Assembly (NCBI RefSeq): GCF_022682495.2
Contig: NC_071389.1
Span: forward strand, 100,171,951-100,235,950
Source: Desmodus rotundus
Lineage: Eukaryota > Chordata > Mammalia > Chiroptera > Phyllostomidae
Reading direction: 5' to 3'
Length of the DNA stretch: 64,000 nt
In this document: positions 11,794 to 21,986 of the stretch, in pieces
How the letters are laid out: each line of letters starts with the position of its first letter
Position numbering within the stretch: the stretch's first letter is position 1
Position numbers and translations under genes: made by a program
Notes under the pieces: generated by a model
What the model was told of the DNA's origin: nothing
Seen by the model: the letters and a program-made list of their open reading frames with translations, nothing else
Database searches by the model: none

Positions 11794-13390
11794 TGTTTGT
11801 GAGACTCTTCTTGTAGCCTCTGCTTCTTAAATTGATCTATTCTGACTCCCTGGGTTTATGGTATGAACTTTTATGGTAGAATGCCAATGGGATTCAGTGG
11901 TGCTGTCTCCTTAATCTCCTGAGTTCACTGGTCTTGAGCTGACATTTATGGGTCTAACATGGTTTATCTCTGGTCTTTTCAGACCTCCAGGCTTTTTTGT
12001 CTCACCCGTGGGAAAAGGAGAAAGAAGAAAAAACAGGAGAAGGGAAGGAAGGAAAGAGGAATAGAAAAGGAATGGAAGGAAGGAAGGAAGAAGGAATAAA
12101 AAAAGATCTGAGGAACGATATGAAGGAGTTTTAACAATAATTAAAATAATTAAATTATAAATAAAAGAAGACAGGAAGAAGTAATAAAAATGTAAATGTT
12201 GGAAGGAAGAAGGAATAAAAAAAAGAAGATGGAAGGACAGAAAGGTAGAAGGAATTTAGGGGGAAAGGAGAAAAAAAATTCTTCTACTGGCTTTATATAG
12301 GTCAGGTTAGTTCCGCTGGTGTTCCTGTCTTTGAAAAGGGGAGGGGTAGGTTGGGGGGATTGGTTTCACTTTTCTCCCTTCCTGAGCTACACTCTTCCCT
12401 GTTGTCCAGCCTCCAGTCCAGTTCCTCAGGTTCCTTCTGCTCCCTCCTAGGCCTTTAGTTCACCAGTTGTGTTGTCCTTGAGGTGCACCAATTAGGGGCA
12501 ACTCACATTCCACCTTCTTGCTCTTTGCTGTCTTAGATGCTAGGTGCTCTTGGTGCTCCTTTGGGGTAGTTCAGCCCCCTACTGGGTTAAGTCTTTCCAG
12601 GGACTGCAGTCTCCCTTAGCCCTGCAGCTCCCCTCTACTGGGCCTTCTGCCTTCCTCCTAGAGAATGAGTACGCCCTGCTGGGCTCTTTGCGTAGGGGCT
12701 AGGTGGGAGTTTTTCAGAACCAGTGCTTCAGGTGCGATTGCCCTGGGGCAGGCAGGCTGTTGATCGGTTTGTACACCGATCCTGGCTTTGGACCTGTGTG
12801 CCCAGGCAGCCATGTCGGTGATCCGGGTGCACACCCACCCTATGTTTCAGGTGTGGGCGCCCACTTGGGGTTTCAGGTGTGGACGCCCAGGCCGCTGATA
12901 TGGGTGCACGCCAACTGGACTTCAGGTGTGTTCTGGGGCTGCTTATCCCACATTCAGAGTCCAGGGCCTGAGTGGGCAGGGGACTAAGAGGCCACGGCTG
13001 CTGGGGAGAGTTCTCTAACTAGCTGCTGAATGCCTCTATTTTCTCTTTTTCTTTTTGAGAAATTCCTCCTATTCAAGATCCCCTGGTCCAAACAAGCACC
13101 TGGCCTCTCACACAGCCCAGCCTGGCTCTCTCCCAAGAATCCTGCAGCAGACCCTGTGTCCTGGCCGGGGGCTTCAGCCACCCTGGTCCCTGTGCTGGTC
13201 TCAGGGACCTTATTGTCCTTAAGCACTCTTCTTACTGTCTGATCTTTTGATGTCCTCTATCTTTGGTCTCTGATCTTCTTATATGCTGGGATACCATTGG
13301 CTGTTTGCAGTGTTCCTCAGATCAGCTAGGCGTTTCACTGGTGCCATGGGGAAGTGGACTCTGCTCCCACGTATCTCGCCTTCATCTTTC
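11794..13390 (-). promoter_or_regulatory. L1-C 5'UTR
   Basis: This is the 5'UTR of the reverse-strand fragment. It shows the same blocks as the 5'UTRs of B, G, H and I: the purine-rich (on + strand) tract about 12000-12280, the leader parts around 12300-12700, a GC-rich segment with repeated 'gtgtgggcgccca'-type units about 12780-12960, and the 5'-most part ending at 13390. Any transcription would now run from 13390 leftwards into the antisense of element B ORF2. That would make RNA complementary to B. Confidence 0.78.
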
Positions 13391-13563
13391 ACATTCACTT
13401 ATTTTTAATAAGTAATATAGTCATATGGTTCATGAATTCAGAGAAAAAGAACTTCTTCCTCTTGTCCCTGTCTCTCAGCATTATCAGTGTTTGCAAATCA
13501 TGCTTGCTTTTGTACAACCATGCAATACATCCTGCACCTGGATTATTTCTTTCAGGAACATAC
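13391..13563. other. Short non-L1 spacer between C and D
   Basis: These 173 bases belong neither to element C nor to D. They are AT-rich and contain no gene signal. The base order (ATATGGTTCATGAATTCAG and following) is reminiscent of old mammalian interspersed repeats, but I cannot assign a family. The last 14 bases before 13578 are the left TSD copy of element D. Confidence 0.5.
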
Positions 13564-13577
13564 AAGAAATAATTTTA

Positions 13578-14003
13578 TGGTACATTTACACAATAGAATT
13601 TTACGCAGCAGAGAGAAAGAAGGAGCTTATACCCTTTGCAATGGCATGGATGGAACTGGAGAGCAGTATGCTAAGTGAAATAAGCCAGGCGTTGAGGCAC
13701 AAATACCATATGATCTCACCTTTAACTGGAACATAATCAACAAAAGAAAAAAGCAAACAAAATATAACCAGAGACATTGAAATTAAGAATATTGTAACAA
13801 TAGCCACAGGGGAGTGGGGAGGGAATAGTGGGGAGAGGGGTCTATAGGAGCTACTATAAAGGACACAAGGACAAAATCAAGGGGAAGGGTAAAAGTGGGG
13901 GAGGGAGGTGGGACTGGCTGGGGTAGGCTGGAGGGAAGGGGAGAAAATGCAGACAAATGTAACTGAATAAAAATAAATAAATAAATTTTAAAAAAAGAAA
14001 AAA
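13578..14003 (+). mobile_element. L1 element D, 3'-end-only insertion with 14-bp TSD
   Basis: This is a strongly 5'-truncated L1 of about 425 bp: the last about 50 codons of ORF2 (ending HMISPLTGT-stop at about 13736), the G-rich 3'UTR and an A-rich tail. It is bracketed by the direct repeat AAGAAATAATTTTA at 13564-13577 and 14003-14016, a perfect TSD. That marks it as a single canonical target-primed insertion independent of the neighbouring B/C pair. Confidence 0.95.
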
Positions 14004-14016
14004 AGAAATAATTTTA

Positions 14017-15146
14017 CATGAATACTTTGAAAATTGAAATCGTTTTTGTAGATGAAAATAGTATATAATATAAATAAAACAAAACAAGTGTCCTGTTGAG
14101 GATATGAAGCAGGACTTGTTTTACCAAATTTGAAACACTATAAATCTATCATGATTAGATGTGGCACAATTATTGTTAAGAAAATCTATGAAACTGAATA
14201 GAAAGTCCCTAAATAAAATCTTCCTATTTTAGAAAATTTTTTTCTATATAAATATAGATTTTATACATAACTATAAAATTTACTTCAAGATGATTTTATC
14301 TTTTGTATATTGTAAATTGGGTTGTCTCTTCCTATGTAGAATCTGTCAGTTGATTCAAATGGTCCTACCTGTTGTAATAGTTTTTCAGTTAATTCTATAG
14401 GCTATTTCTAAATATAATGAAATCTGCCAAGATATACAAATGTAATCTGTTTTCTAATTTTAATATTTTTAACTTTATTCTCTTGTCAAATTACATTGGC
14501 TTAAATATCCAGAAAAATGCTAATTAATAGTTATAGCAAACCATTCCGGTCCCATCTCTTATTTTAATGGGAATATTTCTAATAGTTTTTGTTGTTAATC
14601 AGGATGTTAACTCTAGAGTTATTAGAAATATATTTTATCATGTCAATGAAGATTACATCTATAATTTTATTAGGACTTTTTATCAAGATCTGATATTAAA
14701 CTATATAATTCCTAAAGAGGTTATCATATGAATTTCTACTTGGATTTTTAATGTGAAATTAATGGATTTATGAATATTAAATAGGCTGTATTTCTGAAAT
14801 AAATTTATTGATAATAATATATTATACTCTTCATTTAATATGCTTCTGAATCCTATTTTTTAATATTTTACTTAAGTTTTGGATTGATATCTACATATAA
14901 CGCTAGTCTCTTGTCTGTTTTTAATCAGAGTTGGTTCTGAGGGTCAATGTGAGAGCACTTCTGGGCTTGTGGCTTGTTGACAGGCATCTCCAGGTATGGG
15001 TAGGGAGACCCTCCATTAAGGTAGAGATGGGGCCTAGCCCTGACTGCTAATGCTCAGTAGAACTCTGTTCCATACCCTTAGCTGATGTTTTCAACAGGGC
15101 TCCCATTTAATCCAAGGGAAAAAATGGCCCACTTGGCTGTGAGTCA
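14017..15146. other. AT-rich intergenic DNA, no gene seen
   Basis: This is a very AT-rich stretch up to about 14900, then more mixed sequence. I find no coding frame with recognisable content, no RNA gene and no clear repeat family. The final bases hold the left TSD copy (GGAAACGTCAGCTT, 15147-15160) of the tiny L1 insertion that follows. Confidence 0.6.
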
Positions 15147-15160
15147 GGAAACGTCAGCTT

Positions 15161-15252
15161 TTTTTTTTTTTTTTAATATTTTTTTAATTGTTGTTCACAT
15201 AGAGTTTTCTGCCTTTTCCCCCAACCCATCTGCCGGGCTGGGGAGGTGGGGA
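15161..15252 (-). mobile_element. Very short L1 3' end insertion (92 bp) with TSD
   Basis: The piece starts with a T-run (15161-15174) and reads on as the reverse strand of an L1 3' end (TTGTTGTTCACATAGAG.., CTTTTCCCCCAACCCATC). It stops after less than 100 bases. GGAAACGTCAGCTT at 15147-15160 is repeated as GGAAACATCAGCTT at 15253-15266, a 14-bp TSD with one difference. It is a complete but extremely 5'-truncated retrotransposition event. Confidence 0.85.
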
Positions 15253-15266
15253 GGAAACATCAGCTT

Positions 15267-15630
15267 GATTGCCTTCTATTGCTGGATAGGACATTAAGAC
15301 ACCTGGCCCCTCATGTTGCCAGTATTTTGGAGCCCCTAGTCAGTCCGCCTTCCTCATTCTTCCTCTTGGTACTTTTCCTTTGGTTGTCTCTGGTGATATT
15401 TAGCAGGGAAGAGCAGAAAGATGAGTCTACACACTATTATCCAGATTGGGAGTCCCAGGTGACACTTGCTTAAAACCCAGGTTGTGTTTTTGTTTCCCAC
15501 ACTGTTGTTCAGTTAACTGAATGAATATTATAAAATTGCAACACTCATAATAGCTGTGCCATTAATATCAACCTCAGTGAAAATGGATTTAAGTAGGAAA
15601 GTGTTCTTTCTTCATCTGTACCTTTGATAC
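15267..15630. other. Spacer without recognisable gene
   Basis: Non-L1 DNA between the 92-bp L1 insertion and element E. There is no gene, RNA or known repeat that I can support. Confidence 0.5.
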
Positions 15631-16030
15631 ATTTATTTATTTATTTTAAAATGTTTTATTGTTATTCAATTACAGTTGTCTGCATTTTCTCCCCACCGCT
15701 CCACCCCACCCTAGCCAAACCCACCTCCTTCCCCCACCTCCACCCTCCCCCTTGATTTTGTCCATGTGTCCTTTAGAGTAGTTCCTGAAAACCCCTCTCC
15801 CCACTGTCCCCTCCCTACTCTCCTCTGGCTATTGTTAGATTGCTCTTAATTTCAATGTCTCTGGTTATATTTTTGCTTTTTTCTTCTGCTGATTATGTTC
15901 CAGTTAAAGGTGAGATCATATGGTATTTGTCCCTCACCGCCTGGCTTATTTCATTTAGCATAATTCTCTCCAGTTCCATCCATGCTGTTGCAAAGGGTGT
16001 AAGCTCCTTCTTTCTCTCTGCTGCGTAGAA
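15631..16030 (-). mobile_element. L1 element E, 3'-end-only insertion
   Basis: This reverse-strand L1 has a tail at about 15631-15660, the C-rich (sense G-rich) 3'UTR, and the last about 45 codons of ORF2 ending in the block that encodes AAERKKELTPFATAWMELE. It is 5' truncated at about 16030. I looked for a TSD between the left flank (ending near 15630) and the right flank (AAAGCAGTTCTCC) and did not find a convincing one. Confidence 0.92.
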
Positions 16031-17675
16031 AAGCAGTTCTCCATTTTGTAAAACTAACATCAAACTGAACAGAGACATGCACAGGTTCCATTTGTTTCTA
16101 AACATCTCTAAATGTGACTTCCTGTTTCATCCTAAGGCCTGTGTGTCATTACAGTGAATAGAATTGTCTTCTTAATTTTTTATTTCTTAACTAAAATTCT
16201 CCATCCTCTATTCCTCTCCCTATGTGGGCATAACCTTTCTCTTAACACATATCCTACAATCATTTTATTAACATGACATCACATGGTAATGGCCTCTTCC
16301 CCTCTTTAAGTTTCTACAAAAAGCCATAAAGCTCATTTGTTTACATAGCCTAGGTTTTAACAAGTTCTAAGGTGTAGTATTAATCAATACCAGACTAATC
16401 AATGTATGTTCAATACAACGCTTTTGTCCTTAATAATACTTAAAATATCGGGCCATTAATAGAAATTTGGCATTTTTTGGTACACAAAGTATGTACTAAA
16501 GTGGAATGTGTAAATACCAATGCAGCTTCTTTATTTCTCAGGGCTTATCCAACATCTCAATGTGGTGAATTTCATCTGATCCAATAATTTAAATACTTCT
16601 TTAGGTAAATTCTTAGTGTTCCATATTCCTCCTACTTATCTCCTGGACAATATCTGGGCATTTGGGGTGGATGTTTAGCAGTCTTGCTGTGGCCAGAGTG
16701 CAGGATCTCAGACAGCCATCAAATTCCCAACTGTGGGTGGCTGGTCTGGCCCATTCCCAGCCCATAGCACCTATGGAGTGTGTGATTCTATGACCACTGG
16801 GCACTGTGATGGCTTTCCTTAGGTACTCCATGTACCTAGCTGTCTACTCCATCACCTGGAATATTAGCAGACCTCACCCTTGACCACAGGCTCAGGATCA
16901 TTCACTCTTTCACCATCTTCTTCAGGGTTTTTATTTTTTCTTGTCCATCTCCAGCACATCACATACAGGCAAAGAGGACTAGGAGACTTGATACTTCCAC
17001 TGGTTGCACATCACACAGGGTGCAAAGGCAAGCACAGCTTCTGGAAACAAGCAGCGACACAGACACAGCCACCCAGACACAACCAGCCCTCTGAAATCTC
17101 TCATATTTTTGCCCTATCTCTGTCTGTAAATTTCCTCTTACCCTCACTAGCATTCTAGTTAAAGAAAGGAAAAGTGAGGACACATATTGACCTTTCACTC
17201 TAACTCATTCTCTTTTCTTTTTCCCTATAGTTACTTGGCCAGAAAATAATGGGACTCTTCCTTCTCCCTGTGTCAGGAAGGTCATCTCCAATCTCACACT
17301 CCCTTTTTCCTTCAAGTGGGATTCATTCTTTAAGACTTTAATGGCTCTCTGTCATGTGGTAAGAAGCCCCCTTTATCAATAAAAGACTACAAATCACCAG
17401 AGCACTCTATCAGACAGAGTCCTTAGCTGACACAATATCAGTTGGGATATGTAAGGTATATGTATGCATTCAACTTTGAGAGTAGTGGAAATTAATAATG
17501 AGATAAAATTAGCAACACCAGGCTTAATAATACACATCATATTGTCATTATCCTGCTGTAGGAATACTGGAAGCATGTTCAAACATTGATCAGTATTTAG
17601 TACCCAGTTTTCATAAAGTATTTCACTATGGTTCCTAATTAATTCTACCTTTCAACAAGGAATTGAAGATTGGCT
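16031..17675. other. Intergenic DNA, no gene seen
   Basis: Mostly unique-looking sequence. Open frames here, such as 16613-16831 (-) and 16880-17158 (+), are short, show no known domain and have no splice or start context that I can defend. I see no clear repeat apart from the MIR remnants listed after it. Confidence 0.55.
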
Positions 17676-17786
17676 GCTATTCTTATCCCACTTTACACAT
17701 CAGGGAATTGAGCAGAGTGTCTAATTAAATTACTTACCCAGAAACTTGTAGGCTATGTTGGCAAGGCTGTGTTTATAACAGGGATG
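17676..17786 (-). repeat. MIR SINE remnant (reverse strand)
   Basis: The order of blocks TATCCCACTTTACACATCAG, GGGAATTGAG, AATTACTTACCCAG and GTTTATAACAGGG matches the antisense of the ancient tRNA-derived MIR SINE (polymerase III box region to the core). It is strongly diverged, as expected for MIR. Identification is by memory of the consensus pattern, without an alignment. Confidence 0.6.
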
Positions 17787-18384
17787 CTGACACAGATGCC
17801 CCAAAGGATGGAAATTTAAGGAGACCTATTCCAGCAGGGGGCACCAGCTACATTACAAATGTGGATCCAGCTTAGCTTTCTTCTGGCGGAAATTTTACAA
17901 GATGGTAAACCCAAGAAGAAAATAGACTCCAAGGGTCACATATATGGCAGCTCTCCCCAATGTCTTTGACACATAATACAGTTTGGGAGAATTTAAATAA
18001 ACTTTACAAATCAACAGACATTGTCCTAGTATGTTTTATACCATCAAGACAGAGATCTTTACCCCAAAGCTACATCCATTATGATGCATAGCATCTCACA
18101 GTTACATATACACTTCTTTGGGTATTAAGCTTTGGGGAGGTTCACTTTAAAAAGACTGTGATAAAAATGTCTAGGAAATAAACTCTATTTGTAGATATGT
18201 TGCTGTCAGTGGTGAAGGAGCTCTTAGATGAGAATGAAACCTGAAGAAGAGCACATGGCTACAGGATGAAGAGTGGAGTACAGAAGGTGATGCAAAGACA
18301 GCACAAGCAACACCTGTGTCACACTCTGCTCAGGTTATGTGCTAGGACTTCTGCATTTATGCTGGCCTCTTTATATCTGTTAGG
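17787..18384. other. Intergenic DNA, no gene seen
   Basis: Unique-looking sequence between two MIR remnants. No coding frame or RNA gene can be supported. Confidence 0.5.
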
Positions 18385-18473
18385 TGATATGGTATAATGG
18401 AAAAAAAAACTTAAAGCTGAGTTCAAATTCTGGGTCTCCCAAGAGGTTATAAGAAGTGCTCAATATTTGAAAC
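18385..18473 (+). repeat. Possible MIR SINE remnant
   Basis: GATATGGTATAATGG followed by GAGTTCAAATTCTGGGTCTC looks like the tRNA-like head of MIR, with the A-box region and then the B box. AAGTGCTCAATATTTG at the end resembles the MIR 3' tail. The middle would be deleted. Only the pattern supports this call. Confidence 0.45.
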
Positions 18474-18601
18474 TTCCCTCCTTCCACTAACAAGAAGGCT
18501 TCAAGAAAAATTCAAACAGCCCAAGAAAAGTCACTTTAATTTACCCCCTTAAAGTTGGCAAGCAGATAAAAGACACTCACCCAGAAGAGCAAATGTCAGA
18601 C

Positions 18602-18676
18602 CAGTGCTTCTCAAATTTTAACATGAGTACAAATCACAAGTAAGATTTTATTAAAGTGTATAGGTTAGTTACGTAG
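18602..18676. mobile_element. Old hAT-type non-autonomous DNA transposon, left half
   Basis: CAGTGCTTCTCAAATTTTAA at 18602 is the terminal inverted repeat style of hAT-Charlie family MITEs of placental mammals. The element is interrupted at 18676 by L1-F and resumes at 29110. The 21 bases at 18656-18676 are duplicated at 29110-29130 with two differences (shared core GGTTAGTTAYGTAG). The precise subfamily is not assigned. Confidence 0.65.
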
Positions 18677-20182
18677 AGGAAGGAAGATGGCAGCCAGGAG
18701 AAGTGGGAGCAGAACCCAGTTCTCCCTGTGCCCAGCTGGAACACCTAGCCAATCTACTGAGGAACAGAGTGAACAGCCAATGGAATCCCAGCTTATATAA
18801 AGTTTGGAGGCAAAAAATTGCAGAAGACAGTGAAAAACAGATGGTAAGGGGATTGTGCTGGGATGGTAAGGTCCCAGGGATCTGCACGGGGACCAAGGAT
18901 GCTATGGCCCCCGGCCTGGCGCCTGCCATAGGATATGAGGAGGAGAGTTAGAACACCAGCTCCCTCCCCTAGCAGAACAGGGAGGGCAGACCAGCACCAG
19001 GAGGGACCTAGATGCCAGAAGTTGATGGGGGGAATAAAGACAAAGTGGGAGACACACAGAGGCGATACACATCTGCTGGAACTGTGGACGCTGGCACCAG
19101 AGAAATTGAGGTGCCAGGCAACTCATGGAAAAGGGAGGAGTTGGGCCCTGTTGGAAACTGACTCAGATAGTCCCTGGACTGGCTGGAAAGTTGAGCTGTG
19201 CGAAAAGCCTTGAGCTTAAGAACAGCAGCCAGCTGCTTTGTCTTGAGCAGTGGCTGGATCCCCCTGAGGGTGATTTCAGCTGCTAGTGCCCAGTGAGTGA
19301 ATAGCTGAGCAGAACCGCATGTGCCCAGCTTGTTTCCACTTCCTGCCGGAGATTGACTCATGCTTTGCACCCAGAGACTGAGTGGCTAATTTGAGCCTGG
19401 TAACTCATGGAGGACTTGGTCCAGCAGAGGCCAGGAAATTTCGACCCAGACCTGGTCCCCATCCTTTCAAAACCATAGGAAGGGAGAAAAGTGAAGCCCA
19501 GCCCCCCTCTTCCTGTGGCACCTAGGAAGACCAGCAGAACTCCCTGAACAAGTTTAAAGACAGTAGGAGGCTTATTATTATTTTTTTTCTTTTTGGATCC
19601 TCTGTCTCTTTTTTTTTCCTCCCCCCCCACAATTGAGACAATAAGGCATGGAGTTACATAAGGTACAGAGACAGATCGAAAGGGGGACCACAAGGCTAAC
19701 CCCCAAAACTGAGAAACTTAGACAAATGTCACTTTGTTATCCTATAGAGCTGGCATTTTATTGTTTATGTGTATTATTATTATTTCCTTATTATTACCAC
19801 TTTTATTTTATTAGTATTTTTTTAAATTTCTCTTACGTTTAGTTTTTCTCATTGTATTTCTCAGTTTAATTGCACTGTTTTTCTTATTCTCTCTTTATTG
19901 TATTTTAACTTTCCTTCTTTCACTTCACCCATGTTCCAATACCACACAACTCTTGATCGGTTACTTTCTATTCTGGTTATACAAATCATACACTTCTTGT
20001 CATATTATTGTTGTTCCAGTACTATTGTAAATAACTTAGAGCATCCAGACTAGGACATCAAAGAGACCACACCGCTGAACCTCATACAATTCCTAACATA
20101 GAAGTTCACCCTACCAAGGCAGCTAGGAAAGGAAAACATCAGGAAGCACAGAAACAAACAAACAAAAAAAGAGTCATCTGAA
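18677..20182 (+). promoter_or_regulatory. L1-F 5'UTR (older subfamily)
   Basis: This 5'UTR differs from that of B/G/H/I. The GC-rich part is shorter. The long TTCC tract is missing, and a T-rich, AT-rich block at about 19560-20030 takes its place. The same AT-rich block, in reverse, is present in element M on both sides of the HAL1 insertion (53820-54100 and 50100-50245). That makes 19885-19915 a useful paralogous empty site for that insertion. Confidence 0.8.
20036..20182 (+). other. L1-F leader before ORF1
   Basis: CTAGGACATCAAAGAGACCA, CACCGCTGAACCTC and ATAGAAGTTCACCC correspond to the leader block before ORF1 in B (6500-6600) and G (23545-23650). In M the same point of the 5'UTR continues differently. 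F therefore probably lost about 0.5 kb of 5'UTR here, or M gained it. Confidence 0.55.
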
Positions 20183-21089
20183 ATGAGGAGGCAAAAAAGA
20201 ACATGCAATCAAAGGGAATGGAAGAGTCCCCACTGAAAGAGCTAAATGAAATGGAGGTAACTAAATTATCAGATATGGAATTCAAAATAATGGTTATAAA
20301 GATGTTCAAAGAACTCACACACAACTACAAGGAATTGAGTGAGAATTACATCAGCATGGAAAAGGAAATAGAAACTATAAACAAAAACCAGGAAGAAATG
20401 AAAAATAAAATGACAGAAAGGAAAAATTCATTGGAAGTAATTACAAGCAGGCTGAATGAAACAGATGATTGAATCAATGAGGTGGATGACAAGGTAGAAA
20501 AAAAGGACAGAAGGAACAAGAAAAAGAAAAGACACTCAGAAAGAACAAACAGGTGGTAAGGGAGTTGCAAAACAACATGAAACATGATAATCTCTGTATA
20601 ATAAGGATACCAGAAGGAGAAGAAGAGCAAGGGATAGTAAACCTATTTGAAAAACTTTGCTTGAAAAATTTGTTGGAAAAGATTCCTAATTTGATGAGAG
20701 AAAAAGTCACACAAATCCAGGAAATACAGAGTTCCAATCAGGAGGAACCCAAACAGGCCCACTTCAAGACACATCAAAATTAAAATGGCAAAATTCTAAG
20801 ACAAAGAAAGAATCTTAAAGGCAGCAAGGGAGAAACAGGAAGTAATATACAAGGGAGCCCAGATAAAGCTAGCAGCTAACTTCTCAATGGAAATGCTCCA
20901 AACCAGAAGAGAATGGCAAGAAATATTCCAAGTAATGAAAACCACAGGCCTTCAACTAAGCTACTTCACCCAGCAAGGCTCTCAGTTAAGATAGAAGGAG
21001 AAATAACAAGCTACCCAGGCAAAAGAAGTCTAAAAGAATACATCTCCACCTAACCAGCTCTGCAAGAGATGCTAAAGGAACTCCTTTAA
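20183..21089 (+). pseudogene. L1 ORF1, broken, element F
   Basis: The ancestral start is the ATG at 20183. That frame stops soon, and the frame with homology opens at the ATG 20203 (MQSKGMEESPLKELNEMEV). The coiled coil (MEKEIETINKNQEEMKNKM) runs to a stop at 20470-20472. The RRM-like part (IIRIPEGEEEQGIVNLFEK) continues in another frame at 20553-20783. The C-terminal domain can be read on to the stop at 21087-21089 with more lesions. It is older than the ORF1 copies in G, H and I. Confidence 0.9.
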
Positions 21090-21135
21090 CAACAGGAAGG
21101 AAAAGAGAAAGAGAGAGGAACACAGGTACAAAAAA

Positions 21136-21977
21136 ATGTCAATCAATAAGTACCTATCAATAATAACCTTAAACGTAAATGGATTAAATGCTCCAATCAA
21201 AAGACATAGAATGGCTCAATGGATAAGAAAGTATGACCCACATATATGCTACAAACAAGAGACACCCACCTATTTTTTTCTGAACCACCTCAGAAAAACA
21301 AGACCTACACAGACTGAAAGTGAAGGGCTGCACACAAATTTTCCAAGCAAACAGATAGGAATAAAAAGACACGGTAGCAATACTCATATCAGACAACACA
21401 GACTTCAAAAAAAGGACCATAAAAAGAGACCCAGAAGGTCACTTCATAATACTCAAGGGAAAAATCCATCAAGAAGACATAAACATTGTAAATATATATG
21501 CACCCAACATAGGAGCACCCAAATACATAAAGAATATCTTGGAGGACTTCAAGAAAGATATTGACAACAACACAATTATTCTAGGGGATTTCAACACCAC
21601 ACTGTCAACAATGGATGGATCTTACAAACAAAATATAACCAAAGTTATGCAGCATTGAACAATTTCTTAGATCAAAGGAAATTAACTGATATACATAGAG
21701 CCTTTCATCCCAAAGAAGCAAAATACACATGCTTTTCAAATGCACATGGAACATATTCAAAGACAGACCACAGGATAGGACACAAAACAAGCCTCAACAA
21801 ATTCAAGAAAATTGAAATCATATCAAGCATTTTCTCTGGCCACAAGGGACTGCAACTAGAAACCAACCTCAAGGAAAAAACCCCAAGACACTCAAACTCA
21901 TGGATATTGAATAGCATGCTATGAGACAATGAATGCATCAAGAATGAGATTAGGGAAGAAATCAAAAAGTTTCTGGA
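21136..21977 (+). pseudogene. L1 ORF2 N-terminal endonuclease fragment, element F
   Basis: The start ATG at 21136 ([20 protein letters not shown]) leads into the apurinic/apyrimidinic-type endonuclease. Frameshifts near 21270-21300 and later break it. The LGDFNT-like and SDH-like blocks are present but changed (SGH at about 21836-21844 instead of SDH). The frame ends at 21977 (..KKFLE) where a foreign 9-base stretch and then element G begin. The RT domain of this copy is missing from the window. Confidence 0.92.
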
Positions 21978-21986
21978 GATATCTGC

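Larger units (their letters stand above)
11314..13390 (-). mobile_element. L1 element C: 5'UTR plus half of ORF1, reverse strand
   Basis: On the minus strand this is the first about 2.08 kb of a young-type L1. The 5' end is at about 13390 and a 5'UTR runs to 11794. The start of ORF1 follows and is cut in the middle of the RRM-like block at 11314. No ORF2, 3'UTR or tail is present. It lies tail to tail with element B, with about 5 unmatched bases (AAGAT, 11309-11313) at the join. It matches the 5' third of B in inverted orientation, so 4891-13390 is an inverted repeat with arms of about 2 kb. Confidence 0.93.

Noticed and set aside
15631..16030. Possible TSD around element E (TTCTTCATCTGTA / TTCTCCATTTTGTA)
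   Set aside because: It needs two mismatches and a gap, and it does not sit exactly at the element edges, so I do not count it.
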